Source: Monoplex corrugatus
Taxonomy: Eukaryota > Mollusca > Gastropoda > Littorinimorpha > Ranellidae
DNA: 64,000 nt
NCBI GenBank assembly: GCA_030674185.1
Contig: CM060315.1
Span: forward strand, 93,995,558-94,059,557
Direction of reading: 5' to 3'
The notes under the pieces were generated by a model. The model did not search any database and had not been told where the DNA came from. It worked only from the letters and a program-made list of their open reading frames with translations. The translations under genes and the position numbers were made by a program. Below, piece after piece: positions 55,595 through 64,000 of this stretch. The stretch's first letter is position 1. Every line of letters begins with the position of its first letter.

Positions 55595-56786
55595 ATAACT
55601 GCCCTGCTACACATTCTCAACAATCTCCTCCTTGCAACTGATACTGGCAAAGTCTCTCTCCTCACACTCCTTGATCTGTCTGCAGCCTTTGATACCATTG
55701 ATCATAGTATTCTCCTTTCTAGACTTCATCATACTTTTGGCATCTCTGACATTGCTCTCTCCTGGTTCACTTCATATCTATCAAACAGAAAACAAACTGT
55801 TCTCATTAATGGCACTTACTCTCAACCTGCTTACCTGACCTGTGGTGTTCCACAAGGATCTGTCCTTGGCCCTGTTTTTTTCACTCTTTACACCTCCCCC
55901 TTGTCTACCATCATCAACTCCCACTCTATAAAACACCACTTCTATGCTGATGACACCCAACTTCTAGACAGTGACACACCAGACAATATACAGCGCCTCT
56001 TGACTCACACCACTGAGTGTTACTCGGACATTAAGAACTGGATGACGTTCAACAAACTTCAGCTTAATGACGACAAGACAGAAGCTATCCTCATTGGCAC
56101 CCATCAGAAACTTTCTCAGCTGCCTCCTCTTTCTCTCCCATTATGTAACACATCAGTTCCAATTTCTGATTCAGCTAAAAACCTTGGTGTCTGCATTGAC
56201 TCTACCCTCTCCATGAACAACTTTGTTTCTCAAACTGCCAGATCTTGCTACTATCACCTCCATCGTATAAGCCTGATCAGGAAGTATCTCTCTGTCGAAA
56301 CAACTGCAAAACTCGTTCTCTCCTTCATAATGTCTCGCATTGACTATTGCAATTCACTCCTGTCTGGTCTTCCTGCCTCCACCATTCACATCCTGCAGCG
56401 CATTCAAAACAATGCTGCACGCCTTGTACTAAAAAAGAAAAAAAGCTGACCACATATCTCCTCTCCTGGCACAACTTCACTGGCTCCCTGTATCAAAGCG
56501 CATACAGTACAAACTAGACACCATGTGCTACAAAAGCCTCAATAACGCAGCCCCCGATTACCTGTCAAGCCTACTTGAGATCTATGCTCCCTCACGTACC
56601 CTCCGCTCTGCCTCCGATCCTCTGACTTTTCGCTTTCCACACACTAAGCTCAATACCAATGGTCCACGAGCCTTCTCTGTTTCTGGTCCACTTTCCTGGA
56701 ACAAACTTCCTCTCTCTGTCCGTCAGCAACCTACTTTTGTCTCCTTCAAGTCCGCTCTCAAAACTCACCTTTTTTCCTCTGCATAA
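55595..56786 (+). pseudogene. CR1/L2-like LINE reverse transcriptase, 5'-truncated, one frameshift
   Basis: Non-LTR retrotransposon pol. 55595-56449 is one open frame: LLDLSAAFDTIDHSILLSRL, CGVPQGSVLGPVFFTLY, HFYADDTQLL (catalytic YADD intact), FNKLQLNDDKTEAILIGTHQ, KNLGVCIDSTLSMNNF, SRIDYCNSLLSGLP. A frameshift in an A-rich run (56431-56445) moves the frame. The remainder (LHWLPVSKRIQYK, DYLSSLLEIYAPSRTLRSAS, GPLSWNKLPLSVRQQPT) runs to the stop at 56786. The endonuclease domain and the first RT motifs are missing. Only one visible break over 1.2 kb implies a fairly recent insertion. Confidence 0.9.
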
Positions 56787-56919
56787 AATCCTGACCTCAC
56801 TCAATCCCCTCTGCAGCCTGTCTCCACTTGGAGGGGAATCACATTGTAATATATAATTCTATATAATATGCTCTCTATAATTTTCCATTGCTTTTATTCT
56901 TTCTCCCCATTTTAGCCAT

Positions 56920-56960
<41 letters not shown>

Positions 56961-57048
56961 TGCGTGCGTGTGTGTCTGTTTTAGCGCTTAGATTTGATTT
57001 TATCAAGATTTTGCGCTATACAAATAAAGTATTGTATTGTATTGTATT
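56787..57048 (+). mobile_element. 3' untranslated end of the CR1/L2-like LINE with TATTG tail
   Basis: CTGCAGCCTGTCTCCACTTG, ATTGCTTTTATTCTTTCTCC, a GT-rich run, TTTGATTTTATCAAGATTTT and GCGCTATACAAATAAAG, then (TATTG)n. The tail AATAAAG(TATTG)n marks the true 3' end. Fragments at 11.06 and 30.85 kb lack the ATAAAG and end in (ATT)n. Confidence 0.85.
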
Positions 57049-57194
57049 GTATATGATATGATATGAAAAGCATACAGCAATAAAAGCCAGGACCAATACT
57101 GTAGAGTGATCAATCCAGTATCAAGTAAGCAGCTGCCTGTGTGCATCAGACACTTTAGCCTGAGATCCCACATGAGACCTTTGACACCATCAAC

Positions 57195-57485
57195 CTCAGT
57201 AGCTGACCCTGTATAATATGATATGGTATGGTATGAGATATGACATGACATGATATGATATGATATGATATGATATGATATGATATGATATGATATAATA
57301 TGATATGATATGATATGATATGATATGATATGTTATGTTATGTTATGATATGATATGATATGATATATGATATGATATGATATGATATGATATATGATAT
57401 GATATGATATGATATGATATATGATATGATATATGATATGATATGATATGATATGATATGATATGATATGATATGATATGATATG
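57195..57485. repeat. ATGAT microsatellite, right flank
   Basis: (ATGAT)n of about 50 units with TTATG and ATATG interruptions. Isoleucine/serine/tyrosine/histidine ORFs are artefacts. Confidence 0.96.
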
Positions 57486-57489
57486 TTGA

Positions 57490-58660
57490 TGAATAGCCTT
57501 AAGAAAAAATACAGTTAAATGTTTGAATGAATAATCATGAACTATAAAAAACATGAATAATCCAGTGAAAGAAGAATAATAAACATTAACAGTAGACCAC
57601 ACATGCTTATGTTTCCAATAAACAAAATGAACCCTATTCCACACACACACATGAAATGGTGTGCATCTATCACACCATCTAGGAGGTCTTTACAAAACAT
57701 TTATGAAAATGATTTTCCTTTCTGTGAACACAATGTTCTTTAAGTATTATACAATTTTGGATTCAAAGTCATGTCCCTTTTGATCAAGATAATTCATGAA
57801 CAACTATCCAAAGGACTACACAATGATCCGGAGACAATATGTTTGGTTTGTCTCCTTACTGAATAACAGAACCTGTTATTATCCATTGTACAAAAATTCT
57901 GTATTCTCTTTTCCACAAAAAATGGTTACAGTTTCACATCCACTTGACAATTTGCTAATCAAAAAGTTTATGAGACCTCTCTATGGTTTTTTTTTGTGTG
58001 CAAGTATTTCACAAATGTAATAACTGAACAAAAAAAGTTAGTGTTAACAAACAACTACATATGCTTTAACAGAAAAAATGTACAACTAGGCCAAATTTAT
58101 TTAATCATGAAACTGATAAATTAATAACTGTCAGTGCACCACAACCATTTTGGTAATGCATCACATTTTTTCCCATAGAATACTATTCTAGTATTACAAT
58201 GAAAAATGTTCATTCATGTTCATTCACGTCTTCATTTTTTTCCACAAAAATATTTAAGCAATTGTTTAATATAAAAAAAAAATCATTATATAAATGATCA
58301 TGTTTGCAAACTATGAATAGGCTGTGTATCGGACTAACCCCATCGCTGAATTATTTATCATTTAGCTTTCATTAGTTTCAAACAAAAAATATTGATTTAA
58401 AATTACCTATGTTAAATTCCCATGAATACACTTCAAAAGTGTCTTAATTTCTCTAAAATAATTCAGCTTTAAACTAACTACTACAATGAAAAATTAGCAC
58501 AAACCTGAATTAGAGTTACTTTGATGTTTCGGGGTTGGCAACCGTTACGGCGAAAGCGCTTACGTTGCTATGGTTCCAACAACACCCGGATGAAAGTGAA
58601 ACGTCATTTCCGGTTTTGTAGCAGACGAAAAATCCAAAAACTTGTTAGAATTTTTTGACT
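57490..58660. other. AT-rich region, possibly holding the Gypsy-type element's 3' LTR
   Basis: No gene. The segment just below 58670 (minus sense) would be the 3' LTR if the purine tract at 58671-58684 is the element's polypurine tract. 58535-58625 is CpG-bearing (CCGTTACGGCGAAAGCGC). No second LTR is present to confirm its limits. Confidence 0.35.
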
Positions 58661-58670
58661 GGCTACATAT

Positions 58671-58684
58671 GCCCCCCCTGAGAA
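58671..58684 (-). promoter_or_regulatory. candidate polypurine tract of the Gypsy-type element
   Basis: The minus strand reads TTCTCAGGGGGGGC, downstream of the pol region. Polypurine tracts prime plus-strand synthesis directly before the 3' LTR. Position and composition fit, but the LTR itself is unproven. Confidence 0.35.
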
Positions 58685-59365
58685 AATGTTTTATTAATTA
58701 ACAAATTTTGAAATATTTAGTTGGGTTGACTTCAGTTACTTAGTTTAGTTCAAATTTCAAACGAAATTGATACCGCAAAAATTCTAACGCTCACACATGA
58801 ACACATAATTTTACCCATAGTTACATCCAAAAAATAAAAATAGTTTTATAGCAACAATAATATGGTGTTATGCCTTTAGAATGGACTGGAATACAACTCT
58901 GTTCAAAACCATATATTTATTGTATATAGTCTAAGGCACACCAACCTGTGTTGAGAATCTTATTAAACAGCTACAGTGCTAGAGAACAGAGGGTTTCAAC
59001 CTCAACACTATCAACTGCATTATTCTGTCTCTTTATCCTCAGAATTTTTCTTACAAGTCACATATGAGTCTCTCTGGAAAAAGGCACATAGATTTACAAT
59101 GAAATTGCTTTAACAAAAATGGCATGAATCACACAGGTAGCCAGTCTTCACTCTTATAGAATGATAATTCAAGTGATCTAAACTATCCAGCAACTATTTT
59201 ATCCTGACCCAAGTTATGTCTTTTTATATTACTTTCTTGCAAAGATTATACATGTTGCTTCTGAGATTTTTTATGTAGTCCAGCAATGTCTGAGTACTTG
59301 TTTCCAAATTGTCCAACCATTTCATTGCATAACTGAAACTTTCCTCATCACAACAGTCAGTACTT

Positions 59366-60155
59366 TCATTGTATGGTCTTTTGTCTTGCATCTTGGTTGG
59401 AAAGCTTTTTCCTTAAGTTCTCTGATGTAGCCCAATGAACCAGATTCAGCCTATCAACAGGTTTCCTGATTCTAGTAGACCTCCGAGGCAATGGCATTTC
59501 CACTGGCTCATTCTGTGTTTCTTGTTCAGATTGACAGTTTTCATTTAACTCCAAATTTTCCTCAGCTAGATCACTATCTTCATTCACATTTTCAGTATTT
59601 CATGCTCACTCAAATTCATACCCATACTATCTGGTAATGGATTGTCTTCAGGATCACTTTCCACAGCACATCCAGGCAGGTGTGCAGTCTCTTTCACCTT
59701 TTCTCTTCCTGAGGGCTCTGCATGACCAACAGAATCTTATTCTGGAGATGGTAAAGTGTTCTGTGTGTTCTCTGGTTTTCCATCTTCAGATTTCTCAGAT
59801 GCAGAAACACTTTCTGCAGGCACAAAAACTGGAGCATCGGGTCGAAGTGAACTGGGTTTCCATTTTACTAACAACTTTGGAAGTGTTTCTTCATCATGTG
59901 AACTACTGTTCTCCACTTCTGAGGATGTGACTACCTTGGTTTTCACAGTTTCACCCTTTTCTTTTTTCTTGCTCATCTGCTCAATACCTATATCTAAAGC
60001 TCCAATGGGTAGTAACAAATTTCTGTGCAGAGTCCTGTGAGTCCACTTCCTCCTTCCCGCTGCACAGTGTACACAGGTATATCTGCTTTCTTGTCTGTAA
60101 CGACATAAATGTCCTTCTCCCACCGATCGGAAATTTTAGAGTTTACACGAGGTCC
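59366..60155 (-). pseudogene. Gypsy-type element: integrase C-terminal tail, broken
   Basis: Two separate open pieces (60123-59737 and 59587-59366). The second has acidic stretches and a basic RRSTRIRKPVDRL motif, which is usual near the end of integrase/pol in many Gypsy-like elements. Frames are offset between the pieces, so it is inactive. Confidence 0.6.
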
Positions 60156-60912
60156 TACTTTTCTGACAGTGCTCTGTCACCTATTTCCAATTCAACAGCA
60201 TGAGCAGAGGCATTATTCCTGGTTTTGTTCTTGTTCGCCATCTTTTCCATCTGCTGGGTAGCTGAGGCATAAGCATCACAGAGACGTTTCTTTAGACCTT
60301 GTACATACTGCCATGGAGATTTCTTATTTCCTGTTTCAAGATCAATGCCAAAAGCAATGTCAACTGGCAGTCGAGGATGTCGACCGAAAAACAAAAAATA
60401 AGGGCTAAATCCAGTGCTTGAATGTACACAACAGTTGTTAGCATGTACGACAGCCGGTAGACTTCTCCGCCAGTCTTGCTTCTTATCATCTTCCAGGCCT
60501 CTCAGCAGTTGAATAAGAGTCCGGTTCCATCTTTCAACGGGGTTTCCTGCTGGATGATAGGGTGTAGTTCTACATTTAGAAATGCCTGCTACAGCACACA
60601 GCTCTTTGACTAGGTTTGACTCAAAGTCTTTTCCCTGGTCGGATAGAATTCTTTTGGGAAAACCGTAGATCATGAAAAACTGTTCCCATAATGCTTTGGC
60701 AACCACCTTTGCTGTCTGATTTCGAGTCAAAATGGCGTGTCCAAATTTTGTGAAATGGTCCATAATAACTAATATAGACTGTTTCTGACCTTTGGGCTTC
60801 TATTGTAAGAAAATCTATAGAAATCAGTTCAAGAGGCTGAGTTGTCACAATGGTTTGCATGGGAGCTTTTGAGCTAATGCACCTCGTCGAATGCAGCGGC
60901 TGCATTTCTTTA
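60155..60912 (-). pseudogene. Gypsy-type element: integrase core, frameshifted
   Basis: The 60763-60155 frame holds an rve integrase core: MDHFTKFGHA, GFPKRILSDQGKDFES (second catalytic Asp region), TPYHPAGNPVERWNRTL (with the catalytic Glu) and FGRHPRLPVD. The preceding segment (60905-60621) has LELISIDFLTIE, containing the first catalytic Asp region, in another frame. The two frames do not join, so at least one frameshift lies near 60765-60800. Confidence 0.85.
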
Positions 60913-60913
60913 T

Positions 60914-61801
60914 CTAGCGTTCTATCTCATTCGCCATGTAGGGCCAAAAGAAACGAAGACGGGCTTGCTTTAGTGCACTTTCAAAGTGAATGTGAAATAG
61001 ATCTTCATGAACACCCTTCATAGCCTCCTTCCGATGAGACTTAGGAATCACAAGCTGTCTCTGAGTACTGCCTGCCTCATTCTGTATTTGTCGGTACAGA
61101 ACTCCATTCCTCATCACTAGTTTCTCTTGCTCTCTGACAAAAACTTTCATTTCAGGAGTGACCTCTTTCCCTTGTGTTTCCATCTTCTTTCCTGCTTCAA
61201 CATGTTCTATCACCCATTTTAGTGTCTGGTCTGCTAGCTGATATTTCCTCCATTCAGATGTACTTATTGTATGCAGTCCTTTTTGCTTGGGTTCTAACAC
61301 ATCATCATCTATTAGTTTTGGGTTTGGAATTAACTGTTCTACTGCTGGTACATATTCTACAGTGGATTTAACATTTTCTTGTGATTTTGTTGTGTCCAAA
61401 TCCTGATTTTCAGTACTGTTACTGACAACTGAGCAGAACACTCCCTTAGCATTCATTATTGCACATACTGCTTCTTGGCTTACTTTTACAGTACCACCAC
61501 ACTGTTGATCAAACTTCACAGCTTTTTCCCGCAAAAACTTGGTATCTTCCATGAACTTTTGATACTCCATGTCTTCTTCAGGAGCTTCAGGATGTCGTCT
61601 GGACAAAGCATCTGCATCAATGTGAGATGTACCCTTCTTGTATTGGAGATCAAAATCATAGACTGACAGTGCTGCTAACCATCTGTGGCTGGTTGCATCA
61701 AGTTTGGCGTTCTTCAAAATGTAGCATAACGGATTGTTGTCAGTCACCACTGTAACATGAGAACCAAGTATGTAATCATGGAACTTTTCTGTCATGGACA
61801 A
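60914..61801 (-). pseudogene. Gypsy-type element: end of RNase H, linker and integrase zinc-binding start
   Basis: Begins MTEKFHDYILGSHVTVVTDN-NPLCY (RNase H region with the TDN Asp) and SHIDADALSRR (the typical NxxADxLSR end of RNase H). A charged linker follows, then GVHEDLFHIHFESALKQARL with the His pair of the HHCC finger. Its start is displaced by one frame relative to the upstream RT frame. Confidence 0.85.
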
Positions 61802-63194
61802 GAAATTCTCGCTTGTGAGCTGTATAGTTTCTCTCGGTTTTATTTAAACCACGACTAGCATAAGCAATCACTCTTTGTTGTCCATCTCGCACCTGATACA
61901 GTACTGCTCCAATACCTGTTCCACTAGCATCACAGTGAAGTTCAAAAGGTTTTCCTCTATCAGCAATGGAAAGAACAGGTTCAGAAGTCAACAGTTCAAT
62001 CAACTTTTCAAATGCAGCCTGCTGTTCTTCTCCCCAAAGATGTGATATGTCAGACTTAAGAGTAAGCGTTGACTTTTTATTTCTCCCAAGTCCTTTTTGC
62101 TTTCCATTTGGTGCATAACCGATACACAAATCATTCAAAGGGTGTGCTATCTGTGCAAAATGAGGAATAAAGCGACGAAAGAATCCAGCAAAACCAATAA
62201 AGGACTTAATGTCTCTCACAGTTTCTGGTTTGGGCCATGTTGTCAAAGCTTCTGTCTTTTCAGGATCTGGACTAATCCCTTTGTCTGAAATAATATGTCC
62301 CAAATGCTTTACTTCAGAGGCAGCGAAAACACATTTTTCTGGATCAACTTTCAAGTTGTACTTCCGCAAGCGTTCAAGAGCTGCTGCAGTCCTTTCTTCC
62401 AGCTCCTCCAATGTTTTTCCATGGATCAAAATGTCATCCAAGAAAACAATGAGATCTATAAGATTCATATCACAAAACACTTTTTCCATGAGACGCTGGA
62501 AAGTATGCGGTGCATTTTTCAATCCCATTGCCATGCGTTCAAATTGAAACAGTCCAAACGGAGTTGTAAATGCAGAAATCCGTTTCGCCCTGTCAGACAT
62601 AGGAACTTGATAGAACGCTTTGCTCAAATCCATAGAAGTGAAGAAACGTGCACCACTCAGCGTCAAGAACAAATCTTCAATTTTTGGAATTGCATAACTG
62701 TCCTTAATTGTTCTTGAGTTTATTTTTCGATAATCTACACACATTCGGAGACTTCCATTCTTCTTTCTGACAAGAACAATAGGACTTGCATATGGTGAAG
62801 ATGACGGAGTGATGATTTTAGCATCCAACAGTTGTTGTATATGTTCTTTCACTTCTTCTAGATCATGTGGAGGAATTGGTCTTGGCCGTTCTCGTACTGT
62901 AGATCCTGGCTCTAGTTCAATGTCATGATGAACCTCACTAATGTTTCCAAGGTCAAATTCATGTTGAATGAAAACATCTTGATAGTTCTGTAGCCTGGCA
63001 GTAAAGCGTTCTCTCCATTCTGATGGGGTGTTTTCTCCAAACTTGAACAATAAAGAAGTATTTTGCTTTTTTGCCTTTGACTCCATTTTATCACTTGCAT
63101 CTGAAACATTCACCTGCTGCCCATGAGTATGCAACTCTTTCAACACATTCTCAACGTCATATGTTGTGAGCACAGTAAACACATCTGCAATCAC
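61776..63194 (-). pseudogene. Gypsy-type element: reverse transcriptase and start of RNase H
   Basis: Open frame of 472 codons. RT motifs in order: PHDLEEVKEHIQQLLDAKII, SPYASPIVLVRKKNGSLRMC, VDYRKIN, FFTSMDLSKAFYQVPM, FGLFQFERMAMGLKNAPHTF and IVFLDDILIHG (the catalytic YxDD is FLDD here, a variant known in some Gypsy lineages), then LGHIIS and FIGFAGFFRRFIPHFA. RNase H starts with FELHCDASGTGIGAVL and reads YASRGLNKTERNYTAHKREF before the frame is lost near 61800. All RT motifs intact; the element is dead because of the downstream shift. Confidence 0.93.
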
Positions 63195-63825
63195 CTGATT
63201 CTTTTTATGATAAGGTCTTCTTCACCCAAATTGCACAAAGTAACCTTTACAGAATGTAAGGCCCCAATATCTGCTTTTGCTGCTACTACGCCCAACTCAG
63301 GGGGTGTGTTTGCCAAAGTTGGTTCCTGAATCAACACAGAGTTCTGAGTAAGCAGACGTTTCACTCTTGCTTGTCCCTTCACTGTCACAGATCCGCCTAC
63401 ATGCAAAACAAAAGTCTGATCTTTCATCCTGATACTTCCACATCTTCCATCTTCGCCCACATCTGACTGATGAGCAAACATAAAAGCAGCTTCGCCCCTC
63501 AGTAGTTGTTCTGATACTGTGACTTGTGGCAGTTTCTTAAACACATTTGTCCCGATAATGATTGGTACTCTCTGAGAATACTCCGTATCTTGACATACAA
63601 GCGCTACAGTGTCGATTGTTTGTTCTTTCCCAGCAACACAGGCAGGCAGTGTACATTTTACAGACACCATTCCCTTGTAAGGAACTTGTTGTCCCCCGCT
63701 CCCGTTACTGCTAAGTCTGCCCCAAGTTCTATTAAAGGAATATGTTTCAAATGATTTCGAAAGAATGTTTCAGAAATGACAGTTACTTGTGAACCACTCC
63801 GCGCTCGGAACGAATTCTATATGTA
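63191..63825 (-). pseudogene. Gypsy-type element: protease region, partial
   Basis: Open frame 63670-63191 encodes the C-terminal part of a retroviral-type aspartic protease region (RVPIIIGTNVFKKL, an IIGTN-type motif). It overlaps the RT frame by 4 bp. Further upstream, a shifted frame has VISETFFRNHLKHIPLIELG. The active-site DTG is not found, and gag is absent. Sequence similarity ends at about 63825, where element D begins. Confidence 0.6.
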
Positions 63826-63930
63826 CTAATGTCACAGGTGCCACGTGTACGATGATCATCATGGCACAAGCCTTAAGCCTGCACATAAACCCATGAGCTG
63901 GCCAGGTCCTGAGGCCCTGCCTACACTATG
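63826..63930 (+). mobile_element. short interspersed element D (copy 2)
   Basis: GTCACAGGTGCCACGTGTAC, CATGGCACAAGCCTTAAGCC, TGCACATAAACCCATGAGCT and CCAGGTCCTGAGGCCCTGCC match 8037-8125. It abuts the broken protease end of the Gypsy-type element, so it may mark the insertion or deletion that removed gag and the 5' LTR. Confidence 0.65.
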
Positions 63931-64000
63931 TTTTATCTAGTCTATATTTCATACTGGTATTTTATCAGCCTACCGCTGAAAATGAAATATCTTGGTTACA

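Overview
This window is eukaryotic genomic DNA. The genes are split by canonical GT/AG introns, and the sequence is packed with microsatellites, minisatellites, tRNA-derived SINEs, several LINE lineages, a Gypsy-type LTR retrotransposon and short TTAA- or 6-bp-flanked non-autonomous DNA elements. This mix fits a marine invertebrate, most likely a mollusc and perhaps a gastropod. The organism is an inference; no species can be read from the sequence.

Genes. (1) At 1.98-11.5 kb on the + strand, a chain of short candidate exons (about 1980-2067, 2506-2556, 3280-3377, 4229-4340, 8532-8612, 11308-11488) belongs to a gene I do not recognise. (2) At 20466-20882 (+) there is an intact single-exon histone H2A.X with an SQEY C-terminus, TATA and CCAAT promoter elements and no visible histone 3' stem-loop. 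(3) At 27806-49857 (-) there is a complete six-exon UMP-CMP kinase gene (CMPK1, 201 aa). All of its intron phases are compatible, and its introns hold most of the repeats between 28 and 50 kb. (4) At 45.5-47.05 kb (+), inside CMPK1 intron 1, a GC-rich non-coding exon and a first coding exon appear to start an unidentified nested gene.

Mobile elements. An RTE/BovB-like LINE has four copies (2.75-3.23, 8.8-9.07, 36.7, 40.4-42.0 kb), each with a GAT-repeat tail. A CR1/L2-like LINE has one long copy (55.6-57.05 kb), a fragment at 0.54-0.77 kb and two 3'-end fragments (11.06, 30.85 kb). Other LINE remnants lie at 17.87-19.57, 33.78-34.48 (with a 6-bp target duplication), 42.37-42.69 and 51.18-51.56 kb (restriction-endonuclease-like domain). 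A broken Gypsy-type element occupies 58.7-63.8 kb on the minus strand. Several SINE or short interspersed families recur.

Tandem arrays. About 20 minisatellites with 25-60 bp units fill most of the rest. Many are not independent sequences. They are internal segments of dispersed elements, or the sequence at an exon/intron junction, amplified in place. A 40-bp piece of a SINE is repeated about 41 times (29.15-30.82 kb). One arm of a TTAA-flanked hairpin element is repeated about 26 times (31.25-32.36 kb). A SINE head is amplified at 14.2-15.2 kb. Two separate pieces of one dispersed element are amplified at 53.6-55.06 kb. Two arrays carry a splice site in every unit next to a predicted exon (0.83-1.98 kb and 38.93-39.34 kb). 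This pattern is the most interesting feature of the window. I found no prokaryotic-style system, CRISPR array, rRNA gene or convincing functional tRNA gene.
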